64,000 bases of DNA, from positions 1,214,501-1,278,500 of the forward strand of contig CAMRHE010000352.1 of the NCBI GenBank assembly GCA_947044405.1, in the 5' to 3' direction. The notes under the pieces are model-generated. The model worked only from the letters and a program-made list of their open reading frames with translations. It was not told the DNA's origin and did not search any database. This document shows, in pieces, positions 18,472 through 29,881 of the stretch. The stretch is from Leptodactylus fallax (Eukaryota; Chordata; Amphibia; Anura; Leptodactylidae). The stretch's first letter is position 1; every line of letters starts with the position of its first letter. Position numbers and translations under genes: made by a program.

Positions 18472-20260
18472 CTACTTATAATACCTTCCCATCAGATACA
18501 GCATAATCTCATCAGATGTACATTTTGGATTCTCTAGCTGGAAAACTGCCATATCACTGCCCTTGTTAACATATTTGCAAATGTATTTAATTGACTTAAC
18601 AAAGTTACAATATTCTATGTTAATGTGCGCATTAAACGTTTTTGAAAGCAGTGGAGAGTAAGGTACAACCAATCGATTATCTATTTCAAGATCTGTGTTT
18701 TGTTTGACCCCTTTTAAGCTGATTGTTGCAGCATATCCTCCCTGTTCAGGTTTTCGTCTTCTGTAAAGAGGATAACCATCATCTACTGTTTGTGTTTCTA
18801 CAATCAAGTTGCGAGGATACTTTTTAGTACATTTTCTTTCCTTCATACATGGCGATCTTGGGTTAAGTGGCCCACGGATCATATTTTTAGAAATAGTTTC
18901 AAAAAGTACCGGATCCTCTTCTGGATTTGGAAGCTCAGCAGAAATAACACTGTCAATTTGATCAGGGCATATCTTATCCTTTAGCCATATCAGTAAATGA
19001 GTATGTGGAAGATCTCTTTTTTGCCACTCAATTGAATACATCCAACACTGACTTTCACCAAAAATGTAACACTTTGTAATTAAGTCCATGAGCTTTATCA
19101 GTTTTTGTTTAAAAACCCTTACTATTAAATCATGTCGATCAGACGGGCCCTGACCATTCAGAAGCTCTTCCTTTATCTCTGGCCAAGTTGGATTACATGT
19201 AACTGTAATAAACAAATCAGTACGACCATATATCCGAACATATGTCATGGCGTCCTAAGCATACTCATGCATATGTCTGGGACTTCCAGTAAATGTAGCC
19301 GGTAAAATAAATATACGCCCAATGTCAGCCACGTTGCCATCATTAGCAACAGCATCCCTTAAATGAATGTATTCATCCACTCTAAGTTTTTGTTGGTTCA
19401 GTCGCATGTACAAAAGATGCTCACTTTCCACTATGGCATACATAACTTTAAATTGATGAAAAAGTTGCCTACATTGTAAAAAGTGGTTAGAAGACCCATG
19501 TCTGATCATTATTTGGTAGGCATAAAAGTCCATAGCTGATATTTTTTTATTGGTTGGCCTAGCAGTCTTGGGATCAGTCTGTGCTAGATTAAAGTGATAG
19601 CCATCATGGCCATTACAAAATATTAACGGTGTCTTGTCTGCTCTTATTACAACTTGATATTCATCACGTGGCATTCTTTCTAAGGCTGTTTTGAAAAGGT
19701 TTACTAACTGATTGTGCTGATGGAAAATCTCTTTTTTTGTATCTAGTATAGCTTCACAACGTCTATCAGCTTGCATTTGTTCATCTCCCAAAAAATAAAT
19801 TTGTAAAAACTTTGGATCTTCATTTGCTACAGAAAGCATTGAACCGATTTTGTGATATATTTGGCCCTGGACTATAAAAGTTGGCATAAATCCTGCTTCC
19901 TGGAGTCCAGCTGTCGTACCAAAGGATGTCATCTGGGAAGATGAATTGTACCTCGTAAAATTTTGCAGAAAATGCTTTGACTCGGGAGTTGTTCCTGACA
20001 TGTATGAAAGAAGTGGTTCAGGAGGTAGCTCTAAAGGTGGCAAACTGACTTTGCCATTTGAGCAGCACATACCTGACGATTCCAAGTTAAACTTCTTTGC
20101 TTGACAATGTTTGCATATTTTATTTCCATTTTGCCAATTATGACTTTCTGATGTGACCTATAGTCTTGAATTGGGTTGTAGTGAAAAGATTCAAAAACAC
20201 AAATCAGCCTGCCTACATCTTTGCACACTTTGCATATGTTGTATGCGGTCATTTTCAGAA
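18472..20260 (-). pseudogene. Helitron Rep: N domain, HUH nickase and tyrosine motif
   Basis: One frame covers the Helitron-like N domain and the Rep nickase, broken by a single TAG at about 19252-19254, in EYA-stop-DAMTYVR where Q is expected (CAG to TAG). Motifs: LFITVTCNPTWPE, the HUH motif DLPHTHLLIWL at 18985-19011, and the tyrosine motif YICKYVNKG at 18561-18592, with two tyrosines four residues apart. These nick and rejoin DNA in rolling-circle transposition. The frame is open upstream of the first ATG (20083-20085) through KICKHCQAKKF, so the true start is in the N-terminal segment ending at 20499. A frameshift lies near 20160-20260. Confidence 0.92.
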
Positions 20261-20268
20261 CATTCATC

Positions 20269-20499
20269 CTATTGTTCAGATGTTTCCATATTCCTTGCTT
20301 CAGCCTGCCTTATCCGATTCTTGTGAAGACGACATTCCCGTTGCTCTGATGTCTCAGCTGCCTTACATTTAGCCTGTCTCATCCGTTTCTTTTCAAGCCG
20401 CGAGTCACGTTGTTCACTGGTCTCAGCTCTTTGACACAATTTTGCGTTCTTAGCTTTTGGATGAACTTGCCCAATAGATGGTCGTTTTTTGGACGGCAT
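20269..20499 (-). pseudogene. RepHel N-terminal basic repeats
   Basis: An ATG at 20497-20499 opens a basic segment with an internal repeat of about 25 residues: AETSEQRDSRLEKKRMRQAK, then AETSEQRECRLHKNRIRQAE. It ends at a stop before the frame seen at 20260. Basic repeats of this kind precede the N domain in many Helitron proteins. It is probably the true N-terminus of the Rep protein, separated by a frameshift. Confidence 0.75.
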
Positions 20500-20659
20500 T
20501 TTAAAAAAACAGTCCTTAGTATTATGACACTTTAGTCTTCACCTGACACTGATAAGAGATGTAATAGGATAAATAGTAAATACAGAGCAGCCCTCACACG
20601 GTATTACTATGACCTGAAGGAGCTCACATACCAGTAATGAAAACCGCCTCACAATCAGA

Positions 20660-20735
20660 TGTAGTTGCCCATAGCAACCAATCAGAGCTCAGCTTTCACT
20701 TCACCTCAGCAGCTTCAGTGATGAAAGCTCCCTGT
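20660..20735. repeat. Half of a CCAAT-bearing MITE-like repeat
   Basis: It has the core cccatagcaaccaatcagag, shared with the complete fold-back repeat at 55911-56103. Confidence 0.6.
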
Positions 20736-20989
20736 ATAGTAAGCAATAATCACAATCTTACTATGAGGCAGTTTTTGCCTGACCAATATTGCTGCTCAGT
20801 AAGGCTCAGTAAGTCTGCTTGCACACTACAGTATTTTTCATGGGTCTCCGGGCTGTGGATTCTACAGCTCCATAAACATTCTATGGAGCCTGCAAAATTC
20901 ACAGGTTTGTGCACAAAGAAGTCTATGGAACCGCCAAATGTTTACAAGCAGCCAGTAAGGATACCAGACGTGTTTTGTCAGTGCGTGCA

Positions 20990-21217
20990 TTTGTGTGTGT
21001 GCGCACACGTGTGATCCATGTGTATATATGCGTGTGCATGCACGTGTGTGGTCCGTGTATATGTATGCGTGTGTGTGTGCATGTGATCCATGTTTGTGTG
21101 TGCGCAGTGCAAGTGTCAATGCGTGTGGTAGGTGTGTGTGAGTTGGTATGTGCTCTGTTCGTCCGTGTGCGTAGGGTGTATCCATCTCAGTGTGTTTGCG
21201 TGCGTGTCTGGTCCTTG

Positions 21218-21266
<49 letters not shown>

Positions 21267-21450
21267 TGTGCATGTGGTATTTATGAAGTGGTCTTGTAGT
21301 ATTTGTGGGATGGTGTTTGTGTTGTGTGTGTCTACCGTTTGTGTGGTGTGTTGTGCCATTTGTGTGGTGTTGTGCTTGTGAGTTGATGTATGTGTGCTGT
21401 CTGTGTGATGTTTGTATGGTGTTTGTGAAATGTTTGTGTGTTGCGTGTGG
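20990..21450. repeat. GT-rich microsatellite region
   Basis: This is an imperfect GT tract with a pure (GT)n core at about 21221-21263. Confidence 0.95.
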
Positions 21451-21747
21451 TGGTGCGGCTCCTTTAGCAGCGACTCTTTGGCACCGTCACTATAATCCGT
21501 CCCTGTCAGTCACAACTGTTGTTTTCCCCTCTGCACTGTCACTTTCACCTTCGCATTTCCCCATTATATGTATAGGGCCTAACTTCAGGGGCCCCAATCT
21601 GATGACTGAAGGACGCTAGCAAGATTTAACGTGCGCAGTATTCTGCTCCTGTGGGTGGAGGGGGGACATACCAAATTTCACCCAAATCGGGCGAGAACTG
21701 TGGATTTGCATAGAGCGAGCTACTACAGATTTTGAGTTTTATATATA

Positions 21748-23347
21748 CAGTGGGGGAAAAAAAAGTATTTAGTCAGCCACCAATTGTGCAAGTTCTCCCA
21801 CTTAAAAAGATGAGAGAGGCCTGTAATTGACATCATAGGTAGACCTCAACTATGAGAGTCAAAATGAGAAAACAAATCCAGAAAATCACAATGTCTGATT
21901 TTTTAAGAATTTATTTCCAAATTATGGTGGACAATAAGTATTTGGTCACCTACAAACAAGCAAGATTTCTGGCTCTCACAGACCTGTAACTTCTTCTTTA
22001 AGAGGCTCCTCTGTCCTCCACTCATTACCTGTAGTAATGGCACCTGTTTGAAATTGTTATAAAAGTATAAAAGACACCTGTCCACAACCTCAAACAGTCA
22101 CACTCCAAACTCCACTATGGTGAAGACCAAAGAGCTGTGGAAGGACACCAGAAACAAAATTGTAGACCTGCACCAGGCTGGGAAGACTGAATCTGCGATA
22201 GGCAAGCATCTTGGTGTGAAGAAATCAACCGTGGGAGAAATAATTAGAAAATGGAAGACATACAAGACCACTGATAATCTCCCTCGATCAGGGGCTCCAC
22301 GCAAGATCTCACCCCATGGGGTCAAAATGATCACAAGAACAGTGAGCAAAAATCCCAAAACCACACGGGGGGACCTAGTGAATGACCTGCAGAAAGCTGG
22401 GACTAAAGTAACAAAGGCTACCGTCAGTAACACAGTACGCCGCCAGGGACTCAGATCCTGCAGTGCCAGACGTTGTCCCTCTGCTTAAGCAAGAACATAT
22501 CCGGGCCCGTCTGAAGTTTGCTAGAGAGCATTTGGAAATTCCAGAAGAGTATTGGGAGAATGTCATATGGTCAGACGAAACCAAAGTAGAACTGTTTGGT
22601 AGAAACAAAACTCGTCGTGTTTGGACGAGATTGAATGCTGAGTTGCATCCAAAGAACACCATACCTGCTGTAAGCATGGGGGTGGCAACATCATGCTTTG
22701 GGGCTGTTTCTCTGCAAAGGGACCAGGACGACTGATCCGTGTACATGAAAGAATGAATGGGGCCATGTATCGTGAGATTTTGAGTGCAAACCTCCTTCCA
22801 TCATCAAGGATATTGAAGATAAAACGTGGCTGGGTCTTTCAGCATGACAATGATCCCAAGCACACCACAAGGGCAACGAAGGAGTGGCTTCATAAGAAGC
22901 ATTTCAAGGTCCTGGAGTGGCCTAGCCAGTCTCCATATATCAACCCCATAGAAAACCTTTGGAGGGAGTTGAAAGTCCGTGTTGCCCAGCAACAACCCCA
23001 AAACATCACTGCTCTAGAGGAGATCTGCATGGAGGAATGGGCCAACATACCAGCAACAGTGTGTGCCAACCTTGTGAAGACTTACAGAAAACGTTTGACC
23101 TCTGTCACTGCCAACAAAGGATATATAACAAAGTATTGAGATGAACTTTTGTTATTGACCAAATACTTATTTTCCACCATAATTTGCAAATAAATTCTTT
23201 AAAAATCTAAAAATGTGATTTTCTGGATTTGTTTTCTCATTTTGTCTCTCATAGTTGAGGTCAATGATGTCAATTACAGGCCTCATCTTTTTAAGTGGGA
23301 GAACTTGCACAATTGGTGGCTGACTAAATACTTTTTTTTCCCCACTG
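21748..23347 (+). mobile_element. Tc1/mariner family B, copy B1
   Basis: The termini are cagtgggggaaaaaaaagta and its inverse, ending ccccactg at 23347. TA flanks lie at 21746-21747 and 23348-23349. Long inverted ends of roughly 100 bp or more share gtgcaagttctcccactt. It is inserted in the TATATA tract at the very 5' end of the Helitron. Confidence 0.95.
22117..23139 (+). pseudogene. Tc1 transposase, family B (copy B1), frameshifted
   Basis: The transposase starts [20 protein letters not shown] and ends at 23137-23139 (ITKY). The two HTH domains and the linker occupy frame 1 to about 22480. A frameshift near 22470 leads into HIRARLKFAREHLEIPEEYW and the first catalytic Asp (WSDETKVELFG). 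A second frameshift near 22690 returns to frame 1 for the block FQHDNDPKH and INPIENLW. The spacing of the second Asp to Glu is 34 (DD34E). SPDLNP is altered to SPYINP. Inactive. Confidence 0.92.
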
Positions 23348-23839
23348 TATAGAAGATACATGATGGCTTATCAGTGTGTTGATAAGTGAGGTGGCTGCTG
23401 CAAAGAAACTACAGGAAACAGGAAGTATCAGCTTATTTTATGGCCTATTTGACAATGTTAGATTTTTAGGATTTTTAAAAAAAATATAAATAACATAGAA
23501 AAATTTTAAAAACCTCACCAATAAAGTAAAAATATGCTCTAACTAAGCATTGTCTCTAAGACTGTCTATACACCTGTACTCAATTCAGCATGTAGATCTG
23601 AAGCATTCACCGAAGGGGGAATGGTCACGTCAAATGGTTGTATCTTGGATTTTATACCAAAAACGGTTCTGTTATCGCAAGAAAGCTGAGATTCTCAAGG
23701 CTGAAGTACTAGCTGTAAGAATTAAAGATATCACCAGTTAAAAACAGTCAGGAATGTGATTTTCTATGCAGCATTCTTTACAGATGGCGGCTGCTCTAGC
23801 TACTGAGTCTCCACTGTAAAAGTACACGCTGAACTTAAA

Positions 23840-24090
23840 ATATTTTTCCCGTACGGTGAATGCCATGGCAGGAAAGAAAAAAAAAATAAATTGCCGAACC
23901 ACCGTTTTTTTCGCCTGATAAAAATTTTAATAAAAAGTGATCAACGCAATAGACATTCCCCAAAATGGTACAACTAAAAAGTACACCTGGCCCAGCCAAA
24001 AAAACATTAAGCCCTAATATGGTTCTGAGGTTTGGAAAGTGGAGATTCAAAAACGAAAATCAAAAAATTCCTCCAGCGGGAAGGGGTTAA
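23840..24090. repeat. Dispersed repeat shared with 54330-54560
   Basis: Both sites carry a 'gtgaatgcc...gccgaac...ccgttttttcgcctgata-aaa-agtgatcaa' order of motifs. The right edge ends in ccagcgggaaggggttaa. No coding capacity. Confidence 0.65.
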
Positions 24091-25420
24091 GTTCAAATAC
24101 CCGACTGTGTTTTTATCTATATTTTAATAAATAAATTCTCAGCTTTTTTAAGATACCATTTTTGTAGGCGTTATAAATCTGAAGATACAGCCATTTGAAG
24201 TGACCATCTCCCCCCTTTGGTAAATGCTTCAGTTCTGCATATTCACAATACAACTATGTACAGACTTTCCCTAGTAACAGCTTAGTTTTAGAGGGTTGCT
24301 AAGGAGAATGTTACAGACTGTTTTATAATAAAAGAATTTAGGATAAAAAAAATGATATATTACACAAATGGTCACCAAACAACCCCTGACACAAAATGGG
24401 AGTTAAACTTTAAATCTAACATCTACATGAATAGTAATAATCTATCTGCTTACCTACAATCTTACAGAGCATACACAATCACAGGACAAAACTCTCACAT
24501 GTCAGGTCAACGAACAGCAGCCCAGATTTCAATAGCAATAGAATAAAATGACAATAAATGGCTATTGAAACATGTGACAATATACTGAAGCAACCTCGGT
24601 GACTAAATTACAGAAAAATTCAGCACTTGAACTAAGTGTTACATTGGTATGTGAGTTATAACGAAAGTTGAATGGGTCAGGGGTGAGACCCTTTCTTCCT
24701 GCAGTCACAACACTAGATATCTTGCTAAAGCCAAGTTTATTGCTTTACAACTTGTTGTACCTATCAAGTATCAGTCAGGCATAAGGGGAAGGGGAGGGGG
24801 GAAAGAGCTTCACATTACAAAAACCTGAGAATGCCTTGGAACTTTGTCACACTTTAGAAGCCAGCAAACAAGCTGGTTGTGCCCAATCCATCTGAGAGAT
24901 CCTTCTAGCTCTATTAAAACAAAAAGGACTGTTTTTCTCCACCTTTACTTTAACAACTATTTTGCTTGTTTGTCATCTTGATGGTCTTTATATGTCAGCT
25001 CTGAACCCCCTGGGTATTAAATAATTCAATTTAATTGTATTTGTGTTTGCTCTATAAAACCAATTACCTTTGTAAAAGTGTGTTTACATCTGACTGTTAG
25101 GAGAGACTTGTGCATATGTAAGTGGGAAATTCCTACTGTCCCAAATAAGTAAGTGGTGGTAGCGTTTATATGAGTTGCGGGGAATGTGTTGGGGTGTGAT
25201 TTATGCTCAATTTGCAGACTGAGTGAAGACTGAGTGCAAGATTGAGTGAGACCAGTAAATTGACCCCTGACAACCAGACCCACATCACCTGCTAAGACAG
25301 TCCATACGTGACATATGGTAGAGTGAATGTGTTTACATCATGTATTATACACCATTTACATGCAATGTAGGAAAACAGTTCATCTCACACACTACAGGAC
25401 AGCATTGCGGACACAAATGA

Positions 25421-25502
25421 GGCCGCGAAGTCGCTTTTTTTTGGTTGGACACAAAGTCCTGCATGTCCGACTTTGTTTCCGACCAAAAAGCAGCTTTGCG
25501 GC
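25421..25502. repeat. Imperfect fold-back
   Basis: The left arm (ccgcgaagtcgc, then ttggttggacacaaagtc) pairs imperfectly with the right arm (gactttgtttccgaccaaaa, then agcagctttgcgg). Arms are about 33-36 bp with a short spacer. Confidence 0.75.
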
Positions 25503-26939
25503 GCAGACGCTGCAATCGGACACTGTGGGTTGCAATTAAAACCCATTGAAGTGAATGAGTTTTTAAACAAACCGCTTGCAAACCTTTCCCTATCCTTTTT
25601 TCTGATATTTAGGTCTGATTTACGGTGGACGGACTCCAGGCGCAATTGTGAACCAACCCTAACTTAGGGCACTTTCCAGATAGAATATGACAAGATGAAG
25701 CTAAAGTCTCTAAACACTGTGGGTAGTTCTAGCGAATTTCATGTTTAATGTGTGTGGGTGTGTGTGATCGCAGTGAACAAGGAGTATATAATGACCACAA
25801 TGAGATCCTGTACAGTTATAACACAGAAAATGACAAATACTCACTGGACTGTTGACTTTCCGCATGTTCCTGTGATAAGCCCTCTGAGTATGTAACAGCA
25901 GAACCTGTAACACAGACCATGCAACAATAGTAACTGTCACAGACATGGCTACCGATGTCAAAATCGACATACTTGTGTCTAATGCTAGCCAAGGATATAG
26001 AAATGCAGCAGCACTTCTGAGCTAGTTAGGCCACCCATGATAAACATTGAATGAAGCTGGTGGGATCAGACAACCATCTAACATAAATAAGGGCCTCCTG
26101 ACACTCCCTCAATAGCAGCTGTCAGGGAAGAAAAGAATAAGGCTGTCTGATTTCAATATGCCCTATCCTTTTGTTCCTAAGGGAGATAAACTACCATCAA
26201 AAGGTGTCTGGCAGCAACTTCCTCCCTTGGCTACAATCTCATCTAATAGAACTGATAGGTTTCTGCGGCTATAATGTTAAGTCTGGTAATAAATTAAAAC
26301 TTAACCTTCATTTATTAAAAAATTTAAGTTATTCTATTCTCCTTGTCCGGACAAAAACTAAAAGAAGATCAATGTAACTGCCTCCTATGTTCTCTAGAAT
26401 TCAGTTGCCACACAAGTGAGCCACTATAGGAGTAATCTCATTCATAATCAGAGGAGTAAATCTACTGTATGGAGGAAAAATTACAGAAAGGATGCGCTCC
26501 TGTGGAGGAACCACAATAAATCATCAACATTTGGAGGATCCCCAATGTTCCTCAGGATTTGGAGATGCTCACCCTACTCCTTTTGAAAGTTGGTATTTAG
26601 ATCTCAGGCAATTGCCCACATAGGAGGGTCACATTCAACTGGAGGACCAGCTGACAGGAAGAATCACAGCTGTATACAACAATTTATGTGGAGAAACCAA
26701 ATTGTGTCTTAGGGGACAGGTCTCAGTTTGACCATACCCCGTGCTATAAGACCAGAAGGATTGATTGGCACCTTGGAACCCAGTTTTCTGCTACTATCGC
26801 TATAAGATGGATTACTGTAAAGGAAGATTCGAACAACGGGAGAATCTTTTGAAAACATATGTCTCAACAAAAAAGAAGATACTCAAACTACAACTCCAAC
26901 GGAGAAGAAGAATGACAACTCGAACATTTCCTCTCAGAA

Positions 26940-29380
26940 ACTAAGTGATTTATTCTTCAAACTAGATCATCTCTTTAAGGAAGAAACTCAACATCACTTT
27001 AGGTCTTCAAAAATACGGAATGTATCTAACCAAAAAACTTATTCCAAGAGGACTGAGTATCAAACTCGAGTCCCCTTTCAAAAACAACCCATTGTTTACA
27101 TCACAATGGAAACAACTTTTACGGGACTGTTCTATTAATCTATTGTCACTACTACTAGACAAACGTCAAAGACTCATACAAGAGTTAAGAAGTAAAATTG
27201 ATGATTTACATGTTTCTATTTTGCAATTCCAGGGACATAGTTCCTTCACCAAGTTTGACAGATTACTCACATCCAGAATTCTGTATTTTGAAAAAGAAAT
27301 TTGCAATAAGAAATCAAATAAACTTTCTAGGGACAGAAATGATTTCACTACAGGCAATATTGACTACTGGTTCAAAACTAACAATAATCATAAAACAAGC
27401 AGGCACCAATATTCTACATCTAAGACACCCTTATCAAACAGACGAAAACCGTTTAGGAAAGTTCCTACATTTAGAGACAATCATTCTACCCATCCTATTT
27501 CTCATTCATCTGTATCTGACCCCAAGGATACCACCCATTTGACATCTTACAATAATCCACCAAAATCCACTGATACAAACACCCCCCATAAACAACAACC
27601 AGACAGTATCCACAATATCATCTATCGGTTCACCTTCTTCCATTCCACATACCCAGAAGATCTCTGTTTCTAAACACCAACCAGACATCTTCTGCATTAT
27701 CACTTATCGCTTTACCTACCGCTTCAACTCCTTTCATTTCACAACCCCAAAAAAACTCTGCCGTTTCATCCCATCAGCCATTCTCGCTTTCCCGCAATCA
27801 CATCACACACATATGCGCAGTACCTTAGTATCTCAGGTGGTCTGACCCCCTGCTCCTGTGACCAATATTCTAGATGACAAACCCAAAACCAACAATTTCT
27901 TTCTAGAAGTTAAAACTCTCCCTCGTCCAACACACATTTCCTTAGATACCACATGCTCCAATCCTGTAGTGGCCAATATCATAGACTATTTTCAAGGTCT
28001 CAACATCCATACAATCTCTTCTTTATCTTTTACACCCACATGCTTCGGCCCCAAGGATGATATCAATCCTTTACTTGATATAAGCACACACAGCTCATCT
28101 ACAGTGTTACACGATTCTCTACTGACAGCATACAATACCCCAGCGTCCACCATGCCTACTAATCACCCTAGAGCATTTACCACCAATAGCCCTCCCCTTA
28201 TTGGAAATCTGACCAACAATAAGGTTTCTTTTTTAGAATTACCACCAAATCTATTACCCAGAATAACGTTCAACGCACAAGAATATATCCATCACAAAAA
28301 AAGTCGGAAACCAAAAAAGAACAAAATCCATCAACAGTAAAAATCTTTAAAACGCTCCTCCCATAAACTATCCACTTCCGAAACCAGTCTTAACAAAAGG
28401 TTTGTCCTTCTGTCCCACTAGCAAAATTGATGAGTTTGGACTTTTTTTAAGATTTAAATAACTTCACCTGGAAACTTACCATTAAGCGACACTTCGAAAT
28501 CAATAAAAAAAAACAAACTACTGGCCAATCTTTGACTTCAGAAAAAAACGAATACAATTGATACACATCTAATTAAATTCCAAGAACTGCATCCTAATTC
28601 ACCACTACCCAGAAAAACAAATGTAAAACAAAATTCTCTTTTTACCCAATACATCATAGAGAGAACCATATAGATACATTCTTTTCAATTGTTTCTGATG
28701 CGTTCAGACATATCAATGGTTTAACAAATCCTAAATCTCAAAAATAAAAAAAAGAAACCTTACATGGTCCGAAAGTAAAGCTCTTGCTAATCTATTCCGA
28801 AACACAAATCTAGTTATTAGGAGCGCGGACAAGGGGGGAGGGATAGTTATACAAAATAAAGAGGATTACCTTACTAAGGCCAATAGAATACTTTCTGGTA
28901 CAAAATACTATGAAAGACTTGCAACAGACCCTTCCATTGGCTTTGGCATGGACTATAACAATTTAATTGAGACAACTGTCAACATTAGCATCCTGAGCAA
29001 AAAAGAAATAGAATTCTTAGCCATCAAATTTCCCAAAATAGCTTTGTATTACCATCTACCTAAAATACACAAAAGTACCACTAATCCACCAGGACATCCT
29101 ATTAGATCTGGAATCAACTCTCTCACTTGCAATCTTTCAGAATACAGAGACAACCACCTGCAATTTTTGGACTCAACCTACCTTCTTATTTAAAGGATTC
29201 ATCCACACTTATTACAAAATTAAAAAATGTTTCATGGGCTACAGACTACCTATAGGTCACGTTAGACGTAAGTTCCTTATATTCCAATATCCCACATTTG
29301 AAGGGAATAAGAGCCATTTCCCATTATTTGAACTCTAATCTGTCACTACCACTGGCTCAGAAAAAAAAAAATTCTCCTAG
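26940..29380 (+). pseudogene. PLE-2 ORF, N-terminal part to RT palm start
   Basis: This is a decayed frame of a Penelope protein. The N-terminal domain includes FKLDHLFKEETQHHF, then SQWKQLLRDCSINLLSLLLD and NKLSRDRNDFTTGNIDYWFK, features of the PLE N-domain. Low-complexity Ser/Thr/Pro sequence follows to 28340. The RT begins with VIRSADKGGG near 28810, YHLPKIHKSTTNPPGHPI near 29050 and SSLYSNIPHLKGI near 29270. Numerous stops and frameshifts occur. At 29383 it is cut by hAT-2, about 60-70 codons before the catalytic YIDD. Confidence 0.85.
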
Positions 29381-29383
29381 ACC

Positions 29384-29879
29384 AGGGGTAGGCAACCTTT
29401 TTTGATCGGCGTGCCGATTTTAATTAAAAAAATCAAAGATGAGGTACTCGGAGGGCCGTGCAATAATTTTAAGTCTGACGACCCCTAAACTAAAGTCATA
29501 TAACACAAACCATAACACAGAAGTGCTGCCACCAGATGCTTTAGGACACATGCGTTTACTGCTATTTCTTGGGATGCTCCTGTTACTTTCCGATTAGAAG
29601 CAATGAAAGTACATGTGCATCCCGCAATTAGTGGTAAATGTACTGTATGTGTCCAGGAGCACCGTATGGCAGCAGTCTTATGGTGAAAACACACTATATA
29701 TCTGGATACGACTATATTCTTAGGCCACTGGAACTTTTACTTCGATGTAAAACTGGTGCATTTTTGCACAAAAAAAAAAAAAAAAAAAGCCTGAGTTTTC
29801 TGTGCAAAAACACATCCTTAATACAGAAAACACACCATTATACAGAATAATGTCCCATAGCAGTCCCTGCACACTGTAT
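29384..29879 (+). mobile_element. hAT-2, 5' fragment
   Basis: It starts caggggtaggcaacctttttt, the inverse of the end of hAT-3 at 62663. It ends in the minisatellite-like sequence cccatagcagtccctgcaca at the TA target of Tc1-C1. The other terminus and an 8-bp duplication are missing; to the right of Tc1-C1 PLE sequence resumes directly. Confidence 0.85.
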
Positions 29880-29881
29880 TA

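Larger units (their letters stand above)
20500..21747. other. Helitron 5' non-coding region
   Basis: This lies between the Rep start and the Helitron 5' end. It contains a CCAAT-bearing half element (20660-20735), GT-rich repeats (20990-21450) and a unique stretch (21470-21740). Reading frames of HT or CV repeats are products of the microsatellite. The stretch 21600-21730 fits the subterminal part of a Helitron 5' end. Confidence 0.6.
8122..23353 (-). mobile_element. Autonomous-type Helitron (RepHel), minus strand, split by three insertions
   Basis: The 5' end is at about 23353 and the coding end near 8280. With the nested Tc1 removed, the 5' end reads TCTATATATATAAAACTC on the minus strand, the expected Helitron 5' terminus. 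The coding order is: basic N-terminal repeats (20499), Helitron-like N domain (20085), HUH nickase (19000), tyrosine motif (18575), then SF1 helicase from Walker A (17510) to motif V/VI (8545). Insertions are the ERV (11210-17497), Tc1-E1 (9493-11065) and Tc1-B1 (21748-23347). The 3' CTRR end and its hairpin were not resolved; the L1 at 8121 may have removed or displaced it. Confidence 0.85.
23354..26179. other. Intergenic DNA without a recognisable gene
   Basis: Apart from the two repeats listed at 23840-24090 and 25421-25502 I see no coding or RNA gene here. Base composition is AT-rich and short frames look random. Confidence 0.6.

Noticed and set aside
20862..21381. Open frames of His-Thr or Cys-Val repeats
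   Set aside because: They are products of the GT microsatellite.
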